A stretch of 64,000 nucleotides of DNA from Chryseolinea sp. H1M3-3 (lineage in GTDB: Bacteria > Bacteroidota > Bacteroidia > Cytophagales > Cyclobacteriaceae), in NCBI RefSeq assembly GCF_029360725.1, contig NZ_JARKMY010000002.1:620001-684000 (forward strand), read 5' to 3'. Position numbers and translations under genes: made by a program. Below are positions 56,705-64,000 of this stretch, one piece after another; position 1 is the first letter of the stretch, and the number at the start of each line of letters is the position of its first letter. Under the pieces are notes generated by a model. That model was given only the letters and a program-made list of their open reading frames with translations. It was not told where the DNA came from and searched no databases.

Positions 56705-56747
56705 CGAACAACACTTAACAAAGTTGCCGACAACGGTGTCCGTATAT

Positions 56748-56870
56748 TCACGAATTGGTTACATAGATGAGTAGTATTAAAGAGACGAGTAGGACACATA
56801 CCATCAAAATAAAATTCATTCGTTTGGCTTTTTGTAGCCCTCTCTTCATATGACGAATGTTATCTTCCAT
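56748..56870 (-). CDS. 40-residue single-span membrane protein
   Basis: On the minus strand the frame reads MEDNIRHMKRGLQKAKRMNF, then one hydrophobic span (ILMVCVLLVSLILLIYV) and TNS. Basic residues precede the span, as in a type II or small inner-membrane protein. It lies in the gap between copy 3 and the response regulator, opposite to both. The composition is convincing; the function is unknown. Confidence 0.45.
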   Translation of the reverse strand: MEDNIRHMKRGLQKAKRMNFILMVCVLLVSLILLIYVTNS

Positions 56871-56956
56871 TCAATTACTTTGTTTTTTTCGAAAGCTAAT
56901 GAACAAACATCCGCTATCAACATCGTTAATTAGTTTATCAGGAAAACCAGACAAAC

Positions 56957-56969
56957 AATTTGTCAGGTT
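56957..56969 (+). promoter_or_regulatory. Shared 13-base motif AATTTGTCAGGTT before the regulator
   Basis: The same 13 bases occur at 51337-51349 and 53300-53312, upstream of the decayed copy and copy 2. Here it follows GACAAA to form GACAAACAATTTGTC, a 6-bp inverted repeat at 56950-56964. It is a candidate binding site common to the locus. Confidence 0.4.
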
Positions 56970-57030
56970 TATGTTGTTACTGCCTACTTTTACATGACTC
57001 ATTAAGGAAGATTTCTAAAAGTATAACGCA

Positions 57031-57660
57031 ATGACAAAATTAAATTTCTTATTAGTAGAAGATGAAGCCTTGATAAGAGAAGGCCTTCGATCGTTGTTGG
57101 AGAAAGAAAATTTCATAAAGGAAATCCGCGAAGCTTCAAACGCAGGAGAATTCAAAGAGCAGTTGAAGAATGAAATTGATTTTGTATTGATGGATTTTCG
57201 TCTTGCAGATACAAATGGACTGAGTCTTCTTGCACTTCTGAAGAAAGAATCTCAACAACCGAAAGTAATTATGCTAACAGGTCTTGAGGGCACGGAGTTG
57301 CTGATGAACTTATTAAAAGCCGGGGTTAATGGTATTGTATATAAGTTAGATGGCTATAAAGAGATACTGAATACAATCAACGGGGTTTTGGAGAAAGGGA
57401 GTTATTTTTCACCAAAAATTCTAAACCTCATTCAAACTAATGCTCACCGATGGGACCAGGTTCCTCCGGTTGTCTTGAGTTTGCCTGAACGCGATCTTTT
57501 AAAAGCTATCGCGAGCGGCTATACGACAAAGGAAATTGCCTCGCTGTTGAAAATGTCAGATTCTACTGCTGAGACTTACCGGATTCGTCTCATTAAGAAA
57601 ATGGGTGTATTAAATACTGCAGGGTTGATTGCATATGCGTACCGAAATGGAATTTTGTAA
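57031..57660 (+). CDS. NarL/LuxR-type response regulator
   Basis: The 209-residue regulator has a receiver domain (LLVEDEALIREGL, phospho-acceptor D55 in VLMDFRLAD, Thr in VIMLTGLEG, Lys in VYKLDG). A LuxR/GerE DNA-binding domain follows (LPERDLLKAIASGYTTKEIA, SDSTAETYRIRLIKKMGV). It is a transcription factor switched by phosphorylation. The gene abuts the convergent kinase gene with no gap, and the TPR receptors lie on both sides, so it is the likely output of the locus. Confidence 0.92.
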   Translation: MTKLNFLLVEDEALIREGLRSLLEKENFIKEIREASNAGEFKEQLKNEIDFVLMDFRLADTNGLSLLALLKKESQQPKVIMLTGLEGTELLMNLLKAGVNGIVYKLDGYKEILNTINGVLEKGSYFSPKILNLIQTNAHRWDQVPPVVLSLPERDLLKAIASGYTTKEIASLLKMSDSTAETYRIRLIKKMGVLNTAGLIAYAYRNGIL

Positions 57661-58329
57661 TCACAATTTATAATCTACTTTGGCCAGCAATCCCTTTTCG
57701 CCATGATGATATTGGATAGAGGCGCCAATAGCTTGTGACCTTAGCTTGAGTGTATTGTTCTTTTTTCTTAGCCTTTCAATAAATTCTGAAATTTTGTTAA
57801 ACCCGCTACCGTCATCTTCTACTTCGATAACCAAGTTTTCATTTTTCCATTTTAGTCGCACCCATACATGCCAGGCAGAGGAATGTTTGAACGCATTATG
57901 AATGAGTTCTTGAATAATTCGATAGAGATACATTCGATTCAGATCAGGAATAGTTCGCTCTGTGCCCGTGCACTCATAGTAAATATTTCCAAAACCCGGC
58001 CTTTCGAGCGACTGACAAAGCATATCAATACTTGTATTGAGGGAATCATTAACGGTCTGTTCGGGAAGAAGTTTTCGGGATATTCTCCGCACCGATTGAA
58101 TCACGCTTTCAAAATCCGTGCGCATATTGATAAGCAACGCTTCTGTTTCCGCTGGATTATGTGCAGACCGTTCCAAGCGATCAAGGTAGAGTCTGAAGAT
58201 CGAAAGCTTTTGAATTAAATCATCATGCAACTCGGCCCCCATTTCGAGAATAATCTGGTCACAGATTTCAGCTGCTCGCTTGGAGATTTCGAGTTCAAAT
58301 TTTTTTCGAGAAGTGAAAATGACAGGCAT
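57661..58329 (-). CDS. Soluble HisKA_3-type sensor-less histidine kinase
   Basis: The 222-residue protein is essentially only a kinase core: HisKA_3 helix with ELHDDLIQKLS (His 35), linker, and ATPase domain with N-box ELIHNAFKHS and VEDDGSGF. There is no signal peptide, membrane span, PAS or TPR, so it needs another protein for input. It is convergent with the NarL-type regulator and divergent, by 46 bases, from TPR copy 4. It matches the kinase class that normally pairs with NarL-type regulators. Confidence 0.88.
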   Translation of the reverse strand: MPVIFTSRKKFELEISKRAAEICDQIILEMGAELHDDLIQKLSIFRLYLDRLERSAHNPAETEALLINMRTDFESVIQSVRRISRKLLPEQTVNDSLNTSIDMLCQSLERPGFGNIYYECTGTERTIPDLNRMYLYRIIQELIHNAFKHSSAWHVWVRLKWKNENLVIEVEDDGSGFNKISEFIERLRKKNNTLKLRSQAIGASIQYHHGEKGLLAKVDYKL

Positions 58330-58375
58330 TGCGTGGAGATATAAAATGGCTAATTTAAAAGGTAAGTATTAAACG

Positions 58376-59998
58376 ATGAAAGCAGTAAATATGGAAAGAA
58401 GATCGAATTGTGCAAGACTATGGGCAATAAGATGTTTTGTTATGCAGCTTGTTTTGATTCCTTTCTTTGCTAATTGTCAAAACGAAAAGATTGACTCGTT
58501 AAAATCTCTATTGAAGATAGAGGCTGACGGTGGTAAACAGATTGATATACTATTTCAACTTTCCCGGGAATGCCTTGATTTTAATAATGTGTTAGGGGCG
58601 GCCTACGGACGGATAGCTTTCATTAAAGCAAAAGACTTAGGCGACAGCTTCAGAATTGTCAAGACGGGAAGGATCTATTCTCAAGGTCTTCGAAGATTAG
58701 GTAAAATGGATTCAGCATTGATGGTTTACACAAAGGTACTTGCTGTGGCAAAGCGGCAAAATTACAATGACGAAGTTAAATATATATTGAACGGGTTAGG
58801 ATTGATTCATTTTTTTATGGGCCGCTATGATAAGGCTTTAGAGTTTAATTTTGAATGTCTTGATTTAAAAAAGAAAGATGGTGATTCGGTTGGAGTTTCG
58901 GTGACCTTAAACAACATCGGATTATTTTATCACCATCTAAATGATTATGAACGAGCCCTCTATTACTATAAAGAGTCATTGCGTTTAAAGAAGCTGATTA
59001 AGGACACTACTGATTTAGATGCTCTTTTACTCAATATGAGCCAGTGTTATGCACTTCAATTCAAGTTTAATGAAGCATTGCACTATGTCGATCGTGGGCT
59101 TAAAACGTGTGGTGGAAATTGTATTGACGAAACATTGATCATCGCGTATCAGACCTTAGGTTACATTTCGTATTTTAAAAAAAATTATAAGCACGCGGAA
59201 GTTCAATTTTTAAAGGCTTATTCATTATCTAATAAAAAAGGCAGCGAACGTTATAAACTGGAAAATATAAAATACTTAGTTAAGATTTGCATGGCTACTA
59301 ATGGGCTAAGTAAAGCAGAAAAATATTTGCAGGAAGCAGAAAAATTAATTTCGTCTGGGTCCCCATATAACGAAGAGATCCTTCAAATTTATGAGCAGTT
59401 GCATTCATTATACGCGAAGTTTCAAAATTTCAAAAAAGGGTATTACTATCAGAATAAATATGTAGTTCTCAAGGATAGTATTTACAATCATAAGCTAACC
59501 ACGAACCTTATGAAAATTCAGGCTGAACATCTTGAAAAAGAAAACAAGGCTAAGATCGAAGCTCAAAATGCAGTCCTGGTCCTCAATGAAGAAGTCATCC
59601 TCCGTCAGAAATACGTGAATGTATTTATTGGTATTGTTGCCTTATTACTGGTTGCCCTAGCCGTTGTTTTGTTCCGAAGTAATCGTCAAAAACAAAGGCT
59701 CAACCTGTTGCTTGATAGGAGGGTAAAAGAACGAACGCAAGAACTCGAATCAAGTCGCGATGTATTGCAACGTGCATGTGAGGAAAGAGATATTGTAATG
59801 ATAAGAGCAACCTCTGATTTAAAGAGGTCTCTTGCAACGATCAAAGGATTGTGCCTGTTGGGAGCACAAGACGCCGATGAGGCGCGACATTACCTGGAAA
59901 AGGTAGGCGTTATATCCGGCGCAGTTTCTGATGTTATAAATAAGCTTTCTTATAATAGTAAAACGCCCTTTTCTACCCATCAAAATTATATACGATGA
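58376..59998 (+). CDS. TPR receptor with degenerate, histidine-less kinase domain (copy 4)
   Basis: The 540-residue protein (58391 is an alternative start) has a signal peptide ending FFANCQ and TPR repeats (LIHFFMGRYDKALEFNFECL, LFYHHLNDYERALYYYKESL). A CxxxC pair (C245, C249) lies near mid-domain. One span (GIVALLLVALAVVLFRSN), a coil (RVKERTQELESSRDVLQRAC) and a HisKA-like remnant with S480 in the His position follow, then a retained Asp. No ATPase domain. It is divergent from the kinase gene with a 46-base shared promoter region and overlaps copy 5 by ATGA. Confidence 0.78.
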   Translation: MKAVNMERRSNCARLWAIRCFVMQLVLIPFFANCQNEKIDSLKSLLKIEADGGKQIDILFQLSRECLDFNNVLGAAYGRIAFIKAKDLGDSFRIVKTGRIYSQGLRRLGKMDSALMVYTKVLAVAKRQNYNDEVKYILNGLGLIHFFMGRYDKALEFNFECLDLKKKDGDSVGVSVTLNNIGLFYHHLNDYERALYYYKESLRLKKLIKDTTDLDALLLNMSQCYALQFKFNEALHYVDRGLKTCGGNCIDETLIIAYQTLGYISYFKKNYKHAEVQFLKAYSLSNKKGSERYKLENIKYLVKICMATNGLSKAEKYLQEAEKLISSGSPYNEEILQIYEQLHSLYAKFQNFKKGYYYQNKYVVLKDSIYNHKLTTNLMKIQAEHLEKENKAKIEAQNAVLVLNEEVILRQKYVNVFIGIVALLLVALAVVLFRSNRQKQRLNLLLDRRVKERTQELESSRDVLQRACEERDIVMIRATSDLKRSLATIKGLCLLGAQDADEARHYLEKVGVISGAVSDVINKLSYNSKTPFSTHQNYIR

Positions 59999-61563
59999 AA
60001 ATGTTAGATGCCTCAATTAAGGTAGTGCTAATCCTTGTTTTATTTTCAATCCAAGTCGATGTCTTTTCTCAAACACAAAAAATTGATTCGTTGAAATCTT
60101 TGCTGCCCCATCACAGTGGCGGGGAAAGAATAGATATTCTATTTGAGATTTCACGGCAATATTTAAATTCTAATCAGGCCGGAGGTTTATATTTTGCAAA
60201 AGAAGCATTTTCTGATGCGAAGGAGTTTGGGGACTCAATGAGAATTGTTAAAACGGGAAGAGTCTATGCACAAGGTCTTAGGAGGATTGGCAAACTTGAT
60301 TCAGCACAGATATTGTTGAAAAAATTATTAACAGTTGCGAGCCGGCATGCTTATCGAACGGAGATGAAGACCATTCTAAATGCTTTGGGTGTTGCATACC
60401 TAGACGGAGCAAAATATGATGAGGCACTGAAATTTTTCCTTCGTTCACTTGAATTAAGAGAAGAAGACAAGGATAAATGGGAAATAAGTGTTGCGTTAGC
60501 CAATATTGGATTGGTTTATCTTGGATTGGATTACTATGACAATGCGATACATTACTTTGATAGAGCAATCAAACTAAAAATTGATGCGGGAAGGATAGCC
60601 GATGATTTATACCTCGCTTTGATAAATAAAAGTATGTGTTTAGTTCGTCAAAAAAATTATCGGGAGGCACAGAAAGTTATCGGCAAAGTTCTTTCAGATT
60701 GCATAAATTGTTCAGAGAATATTCCAATTACCGGATATCAAACATTAGGACTAATTTCACTACAAGAGGGCGATCTAAATCTTGCCAAAGCAAGGTATCA
60801 GCATTCGTATGAGTTGTCAAGGAACTCTCAATATAAAAGGAATCACATCATTTCTTTAATCAATCTGATTGTGATCCATACGGATCTTGATGAATTGGAG
60901 TCTGCAGAAGATTATTTAAGAGAAGCCGAAATGCTAGCGAAAATCGGAAGTCTGTATAGTTATGAAATGAGTCATATGTACTTTCGACTTATTTTGGCTT
61001 ACCGAAAATTAAACAATATTGAAAAGACATCCTTTTATCAAGCAAAATATATCTCCCTCCGCGACAGCATTTTTAATGAAGACCTGGCCACCAACCTCAT
61101 GAAAATCGAAGCCGAACACCTTGAAAAAGAAAACAAAGCTAAGATAGAAGCGCAAAATGCAGTTCTCGCTTTAAACCAGGAAGTCATGCTCCGTCAAAAG
61201 TATATCAATGTTTTCATCGGCATTGTTGCATTGTTATTCATTGCTTTGATAACCATGTTGGTGAAAAGCAATAGACAGAAACAAAAAATCAATCAACTGC
61301 TGGATATGAAGGTGAGGGAAAGAACCCAGGAATTAGAGAACAACCGCGATGCACTGCAACGTGCTTGTGAGGAACGTGATATCTTAATCGATAAAACATC
61401 AAATGATATAAGAAATTCCATGGCTACAATAAAGGGATTATGCTCGGTGGGACTAAAAGATGTGAATGATCCTGTGGCCCTGCAATACATTGCAAAAATG
61501 GACAATGTCACAGATAAATTTTCGGCTACGCTCAGCATGTTATACTCGACCAAGCGTAAATGA
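59995..61563 (+). CDS. TPR receptor with degenerate, histidine-less kinase domain (copy 5)
   Basis: The 522-residue protein starts in an ATGA overlap with copy 4. Signal peptide ending DVFSQ, TPR repeats (VAYLDGAKYDEALKFFLRSL, VYLGLDYYDNAIHYFDRAI), a CxxC pair (C236, C239) where copy 4 has CxxxC, one span (GIVALLFIALITMLVKSN), a coil (KVRERTQELENNRDALQRAC) and a HisKA-like remnant with N470 in the His position and a retained Asp. No ATPase domain. Its C-terminal part is close to copy 4, so these two form a second related pair. Confidence 0.78.
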   Translation: MKMLDASIKVVLILVLFSIQVDVFSQTQKIDSLKSLLPHHSGGERIDILFEISRQYLNSNQAGGLYFAKEAFSDAKEFGDSMRIVKTGRVYAQGLRRIGKLDSAQILLKKLLTVASRHAYRTEMKTILNALGVAYLDGAKYDEALKFFLRSLELREEDKDKWEISVALANIGLVYLGLDYYDNAIHYFDRAIKLKIDAGRIADDLYLALINKSMCLVRQKNYREAQKVIGKVLSDCINCSENIPITGYQTLGLISLQEGDLNLAKARYQHSYELSRNSQYKRNHIISLINLIVIHTDLDELESAEDYLREAEMLAKIGSLYSYEMSHMYFRLILAYRKLNNIEKTSFYQAKYISLRDSIFNEDLATNLMKIEAEHLEKENKAKIEAQNAVLALNQEVMLRQKYINVFIGIVALLFIALITMLVKSNRQKQKINQLLDMKVRERTQELENNRDALQRACEERDILIDKTSNDIRNSMATIKGLCSVGLKDVNDPVALQYIAKMDNVTDKFSATLSMLYSTKRK

Positions 61564-61575
61564 TTTTTTCCATTG

Positions 61576-61604
61576 TAGAATAATACATCAAAACCATTAT
61601 TCTA
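61576..61604 (+). terminator. Hairpin after the TPR array
   Basis: TAGAATAAT and ATTATTCTA pair perfectly over nine bases with an eleven-base loop, 13 bases after copy 5. No long T-run follows. Confidence 0.4.
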
Positions 61605-61714
61605 TACGTTACCATTTCCTTTTGCGTTACCTCTATTGAACCATGTTCAGAGCGAGATTTGGGATGGATGACGAGGATTCTTATATTGAAAAGGTATTTC
61701 TATTTAACAATCAC

Positions 61715-62113
61715 ATGAAAATATCCGCATCCGTCAGCAGCAGGTATAATGAACACGTCACAACAGTGCAAACTAATGATGCTTCGCAGGAAGTGAAGAT
61801 TGCACCTAAATCTTCAGGGTATGGCTCATCTGTCAATGGGGGAGAGCTATTATTGCTTGCGCTGGCTACCTGCTTCTGCAATGATATCTACCGCGAAGCC
61901 AAGAAGCGAAATATTTCAGTCACAGAAGTAGATGTTGTTGTCACCGGCGAGTTTGGTGGGGAAGGAGAACCGGGTTTCAATTTTCAATATGAGACGAATG
62001 TTGTCTCCGACGCGCCACCTGAAGTAATTGAAGAATTGATTGAGTACACCGACGAGGTCGCCGAAATTCACAATACATTGAGGAAAGGAATTGATATTAG
62101 ACTTGTACGTTAA
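61715..62113 (+). CDS. OsmC-family protein
   Basis: From the ATG at 61715 it has 132 residues; an in-frame start at 61643 would add 24 residues unusual for the family. It shows the OsmC pattern with one conserved Cys region (LALATCFCNDIYREAKKRNI) and the end NTLRKGIDIRLV. OsmC/Ohr proteins reduce organic hydroperoxides through two cysteines. Here the second catalytic Cys of the usual VCP motif is not evident (NTLRKG), so peroxidase activity is uncertain. Confidence 0.75.
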   Translation: MKISASVSSRYNEHVTTVQTNDASQEVKIAPKSSGYGSSVNGGELLLLALATCFCNDIYREAKKRNISVTEVDVVVTGEFGGEGEPGFNFQYETNVVSDAPPEVIEELIEYTDEVAEIHNTLRKGIDIRLVR

Positions 62114-62193
62114 CACTTCAGGCCGGCAAGAAAAATGTCATTGCAGTTATTGTGACGACACACACATTTACTTCAGAGCTTACCTTAACACCT

Positions 62194-62222
62194 AAACACC
62201 CAAACAGTTAAACACCCAAACA
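62194..62222 (+). repeat. Short direct repeat AAACACCCAAACA
   Basis: The 13 bases occur at 62194-62206 and again at 62210-62222, between the OsmC gene and the convergent trehalase gene. No role is evident. Confidence 0.5.
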
Positions 62223-62223
62223 C

Positions 62224-63813
62224 CTAATGCCCTCCTCGTTTCTCAAGTGAAAAAGCGACCTCATTCCTGAATGCCAGCGCCACACCATTCGTCCAGCCAA
62301 AACCGTCCTGGTTCGGATATTCACCGCCTCCGGCAATTAAAGTAGTATCCATTACGTTGTATTTTTCCATCATTTTACCTGTCGCTTCATAAACGCGCTC
62401 ATTCTGACGCAGCCACCGGTGCCGGATATCATTGGCAAGGTTATCCTGGTGATAATTTTTCAATCCCCTATACGCCATCCATTGCAGCGGCGCCCAGCCG
62501 TTGGGTGCGTCCCACTGTTGATCGGTATCGGCAACGGTGGTGACCAGTCCTCCTTCTTTCAGAAATTCTTTTTGGAGGGAGGAAGAAATTTTTTCAGCAA
62601 TATCAAGTTGGACCATTTCAAAGAATAGTGGATAAACCGCTGCTAATGATTTAATTCCGGTGCGCTTGTTTTCTTTAAAATCGTAATCCATAAAAATGTT
62701 GGCATTGGTGTCCCAGCAGAAGGTAAGCAACGCCCTTCGTCTGGCATTGGCGCGTTGCAAATATGGATCGCCAGCATTCTTGTTGCCACGGATGGCATAT
62801 CCGCGCGCGATCATTTTCTCCAAGTGGGCGAGCAGGCAGTTTAAGTCCACCGGGACAATGTCGGTTGTGTGAATCGTCTCAAGGGATTTTCCATCGCGGA
62901 ACCAACGGCTGCTAAAATCCCATCCTGATTCGGCTGCTGATCGTAAATCTTTGTAAATTCTTTTTTCTGCTCCCGGGTGTTTTTGAGCAAGTGCATAATC
63001 TTCTTTGTAAGCTTCTGGCCTTGGGCTTTCACCTTGGTCATAATAACGGTTCATGATGGTACCGTCGCTGAGCATGACCACATGTTGCGCGGCATCACCG
63101 GGTTGCTTTACAGAGTCGACACCGCGCATCCAGAATTGATATTCTTTAAGCATAGCCTCCAGGTAGTTTGAGGAGGCAAGCGAATCATAGTCTTGCAATT
63201 CATTTACAATCAATGAAAAGAACGGTGGTTGCGAGCGTGTTAAATAATAGTTCCGGTTACCGTTGGGAATAAAGCCGATAGTTTCAATCAAGTGGGCAAA
63301 GTTCTTTACCATATTCTGGATCAGGTCGTAACGCTTCTGCGATTTTAATCCGAGGATGGTGAAGTAGCTATCCCAATAATATATTTCCGAAAAGCGGCCG
63401 CCGGGCACAACGTAATCGTACGGCAAAGGGATAAGGGATGATCTTGGCTCGACTTCATCTGCCTTCCGCGTGAGTACGGGCCATAGTCTAGTAAGATGTT
63501 CCTCCATCGATAGGGTTGTATCGGTGGCATAGTTTGATTTGGGCCGCACGGGAAGATCAAAATTAAGGTGAACGAATTCGTTAAGGTCAAAGTCGGGCGT
63601 ACCTTGCATTTTATCATAATCTGCAACAATCTCAGTTAGGTCCCTTTTGGGTGTACAGTCGGCAAAGGTTTTGGAGTCGGGAAAAATAGCTTTTAACTGT
63701 ACATCATGGAAAAGAGATGATGTATAAAAATCGGTTTTAGAATCGCCTCGCTGTTCCTTCATTGTACAACTAAAAAATAGAACAGCCATGCTGATGATTA
63801 CGATACGTGTCAT
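62224..63813 (-). CDS. treA: Trehalase lipoprotein, glycoside hydrolase family 37
   Basis: The 529-residue enzyme hydrolyses trehalose to two glucose. It has a lipobox (LFFSCT), so it is probably anchored in the periplasm or outer membrane. GH37 signatures are PGGRFSEIYYWDSY and QWDAPNGWAP. The likely catalytic acid is the Asp in ESGWDFSSRW and the base is the Glu in GGGEYPNQDGFGWTNG. Length is normal for bacterial trehalases. It is not next to a sugar transporter; the SusC/SusD pair lies 12 kb away. Confidence 0.9.
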   Translation of the reverse strand: MTRIVIISMAVLFFSCTMKEQRGDSKTDFYTSSLFHDVQLKAIFPDSKTFADCTPKRDLTEIVADYDKMQGTPDFDLNEFVHLNFDLPVRPKSNYATDTTLSMEEHLTRLWPVLTRKADEVEPRSSLIPLPYDYVVPGGRFSEIYYWDSYFTILGLKSQKRYDLIQNMVKNFAHLIETIGFIPNGNRNYYLTRSQPPFFSLIVNELQDYDSLASSNYLEAMLKEYQFWMRGVDSVKQPGDAAQHVVMLSDGTIMNRYYDQGESPRPEAYKEDYALAQKHPGAEKRIYKDLRSAAESGWDFSSRWFRDGKSLETIHTTDIVPVDLNCLLAHLEKMIARGYAIRGNKNAGDPYLQRANARRRALLTFCWDTNANIFMDYDFKENKRTGIKSLAAVYPLFFEMVQLDIAEKISSSLQKEFLKEGGLVTTVADTDQQWDAPNGWAPLQWMAYRGLKNYHQDNLANDIRHRWLRQNERVYEATGKMMEKYNVMDTTLIAGGGEYPNQDGFGWTNGVALAFRNEVAFSLEKRGGH

Positions 63814-64000
63814 AGTTGGGAGCGTTATGCCCGGTTTTATACATGCAACAGGTGAGCATCATGGAAGGTTATAAATAAGTAAGAAATAGGGATTTTGAGT
63901 GGATTGGTAACTTATTAATGTCGCATTAGATGATACCAGTTCAATTCCGGAGTATATCGTGTTAGTCATAAAAAGGTAATGATGCGTGAGCGATATTTTA
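63814..64000. other. Upstream region of the trehalase gene at the window edge
   Basis: AT-rich sequence with no frame I can support. It should hold the trehalase promoter. Confidence 0.4.

Noticed and set aside
45221-63813. SusC/SusD and trehalase as one polysaccharide utilisation locus
   Set aside because: They are 12 kb apart with the signalling array between them, and no other glycan genes are present.
1-64000. tRNA, rRNA, CRISPR arrays and insertion sequences
   Set aside because: I looked for T-loop-like motifs, regularly spaced repeats and transposase-like frames and saw none; short direct repeats at 18565 and 62194 have only two units each.

Overview
The window looks like chromosome of a Bacteroidota bacterium, probably of the Cytophagales type. 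The signs are a SusC/SusD pair, many lipoproteins with a Bacteroidota-style lipobox, DUF5777 and HYC_CC_PP family proteins, several TAnnTTTG -7 promoter elements, and few Shine-Dalgarno sequences. I saw no rRNA, tRNA, CRISPR array, transposase or integrase.

Layout. (1) 132-1613: a Calx-beta-like lipoprotein. (2) 1.8-19.2 kb: a copper/heavy-metal island. It holds a CopA ATPase, two small HMA-type proteins, a thymidine/AMP phosphorylase with a frame-broken PRPP synthase, two CusA-type RND pumps (each split into two reading frames at the same cytoplasmic loop), an HYC_CC_PP protein, a TolC-like channel, two CusB-type adaptors with metal-binding heads, and a DUF3347 lipoprotein. (3) 19.3-25.1 kb: a FIST sensor with its PAS histidine kinase, a PAP2 phosphatase, hypotheticals and a DM13 lipoprotein. 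(4) 25.7-35.1 kb: a Tat-exported beta-propeller, then a complete heme-uptake operon (HmuT, HmuU, HmuV, HemS, a TonB-dependent receptor with FRAP/NPDL motifs, a HmuY-type lipoprotein) followed by a ChaN-type protein. (5) 35.4-44.8 kb: a 59-residue tail-anchored protein, CHAD, Nudix, an esterase with an AraC regulator, a periplasmic module (OB-fold protein, two c-type cytochrome-domain lipoproteins, YceI, DUF5777 barrel), a Gfo/Idh/MocA oxidoreductase and a lone receiver. (6) 45.2-50 kb: a SusD/SusC pair with a hairpin-rich leader. (7) 51.2-61.6 kb: the most unusual region, described below. (8) 61.7-63.8 kb: an OsmC protein and a GH37 trehalase lipoprotein.

Region 7 holds five tandem paralogues of one architecture: signal peptide, periplasmic TPR array, one membrane span, cytoplasmic coiled coil, and a remnant of a histidine-kinase dimerisation domain. 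In every copy the phospho-acceptor histidine is replaced (E, T, E, S, N) and there is no ATPase domain. In the middle sit a NarL/LuxR-type response regulator and a soluble 222-residue HisKA_3-type kinase with no sensor domain of its own. A decayed sixth copy and a 217-bp direct repeat show that the array grew by duplication of a two-gene unit. I infer a multi-input signalling system in which kinase-dead TPR receptors feed one shared kinase/regulator pair. The gene content is read directly from the sequence; the functional link is inference.

Three reading-frame breaks (near 7643, 9052 and 12822) all fall in the metal island. Sequencing or assembly error, gene decay and true gene splitting cannot be told apart from this sequence alone.
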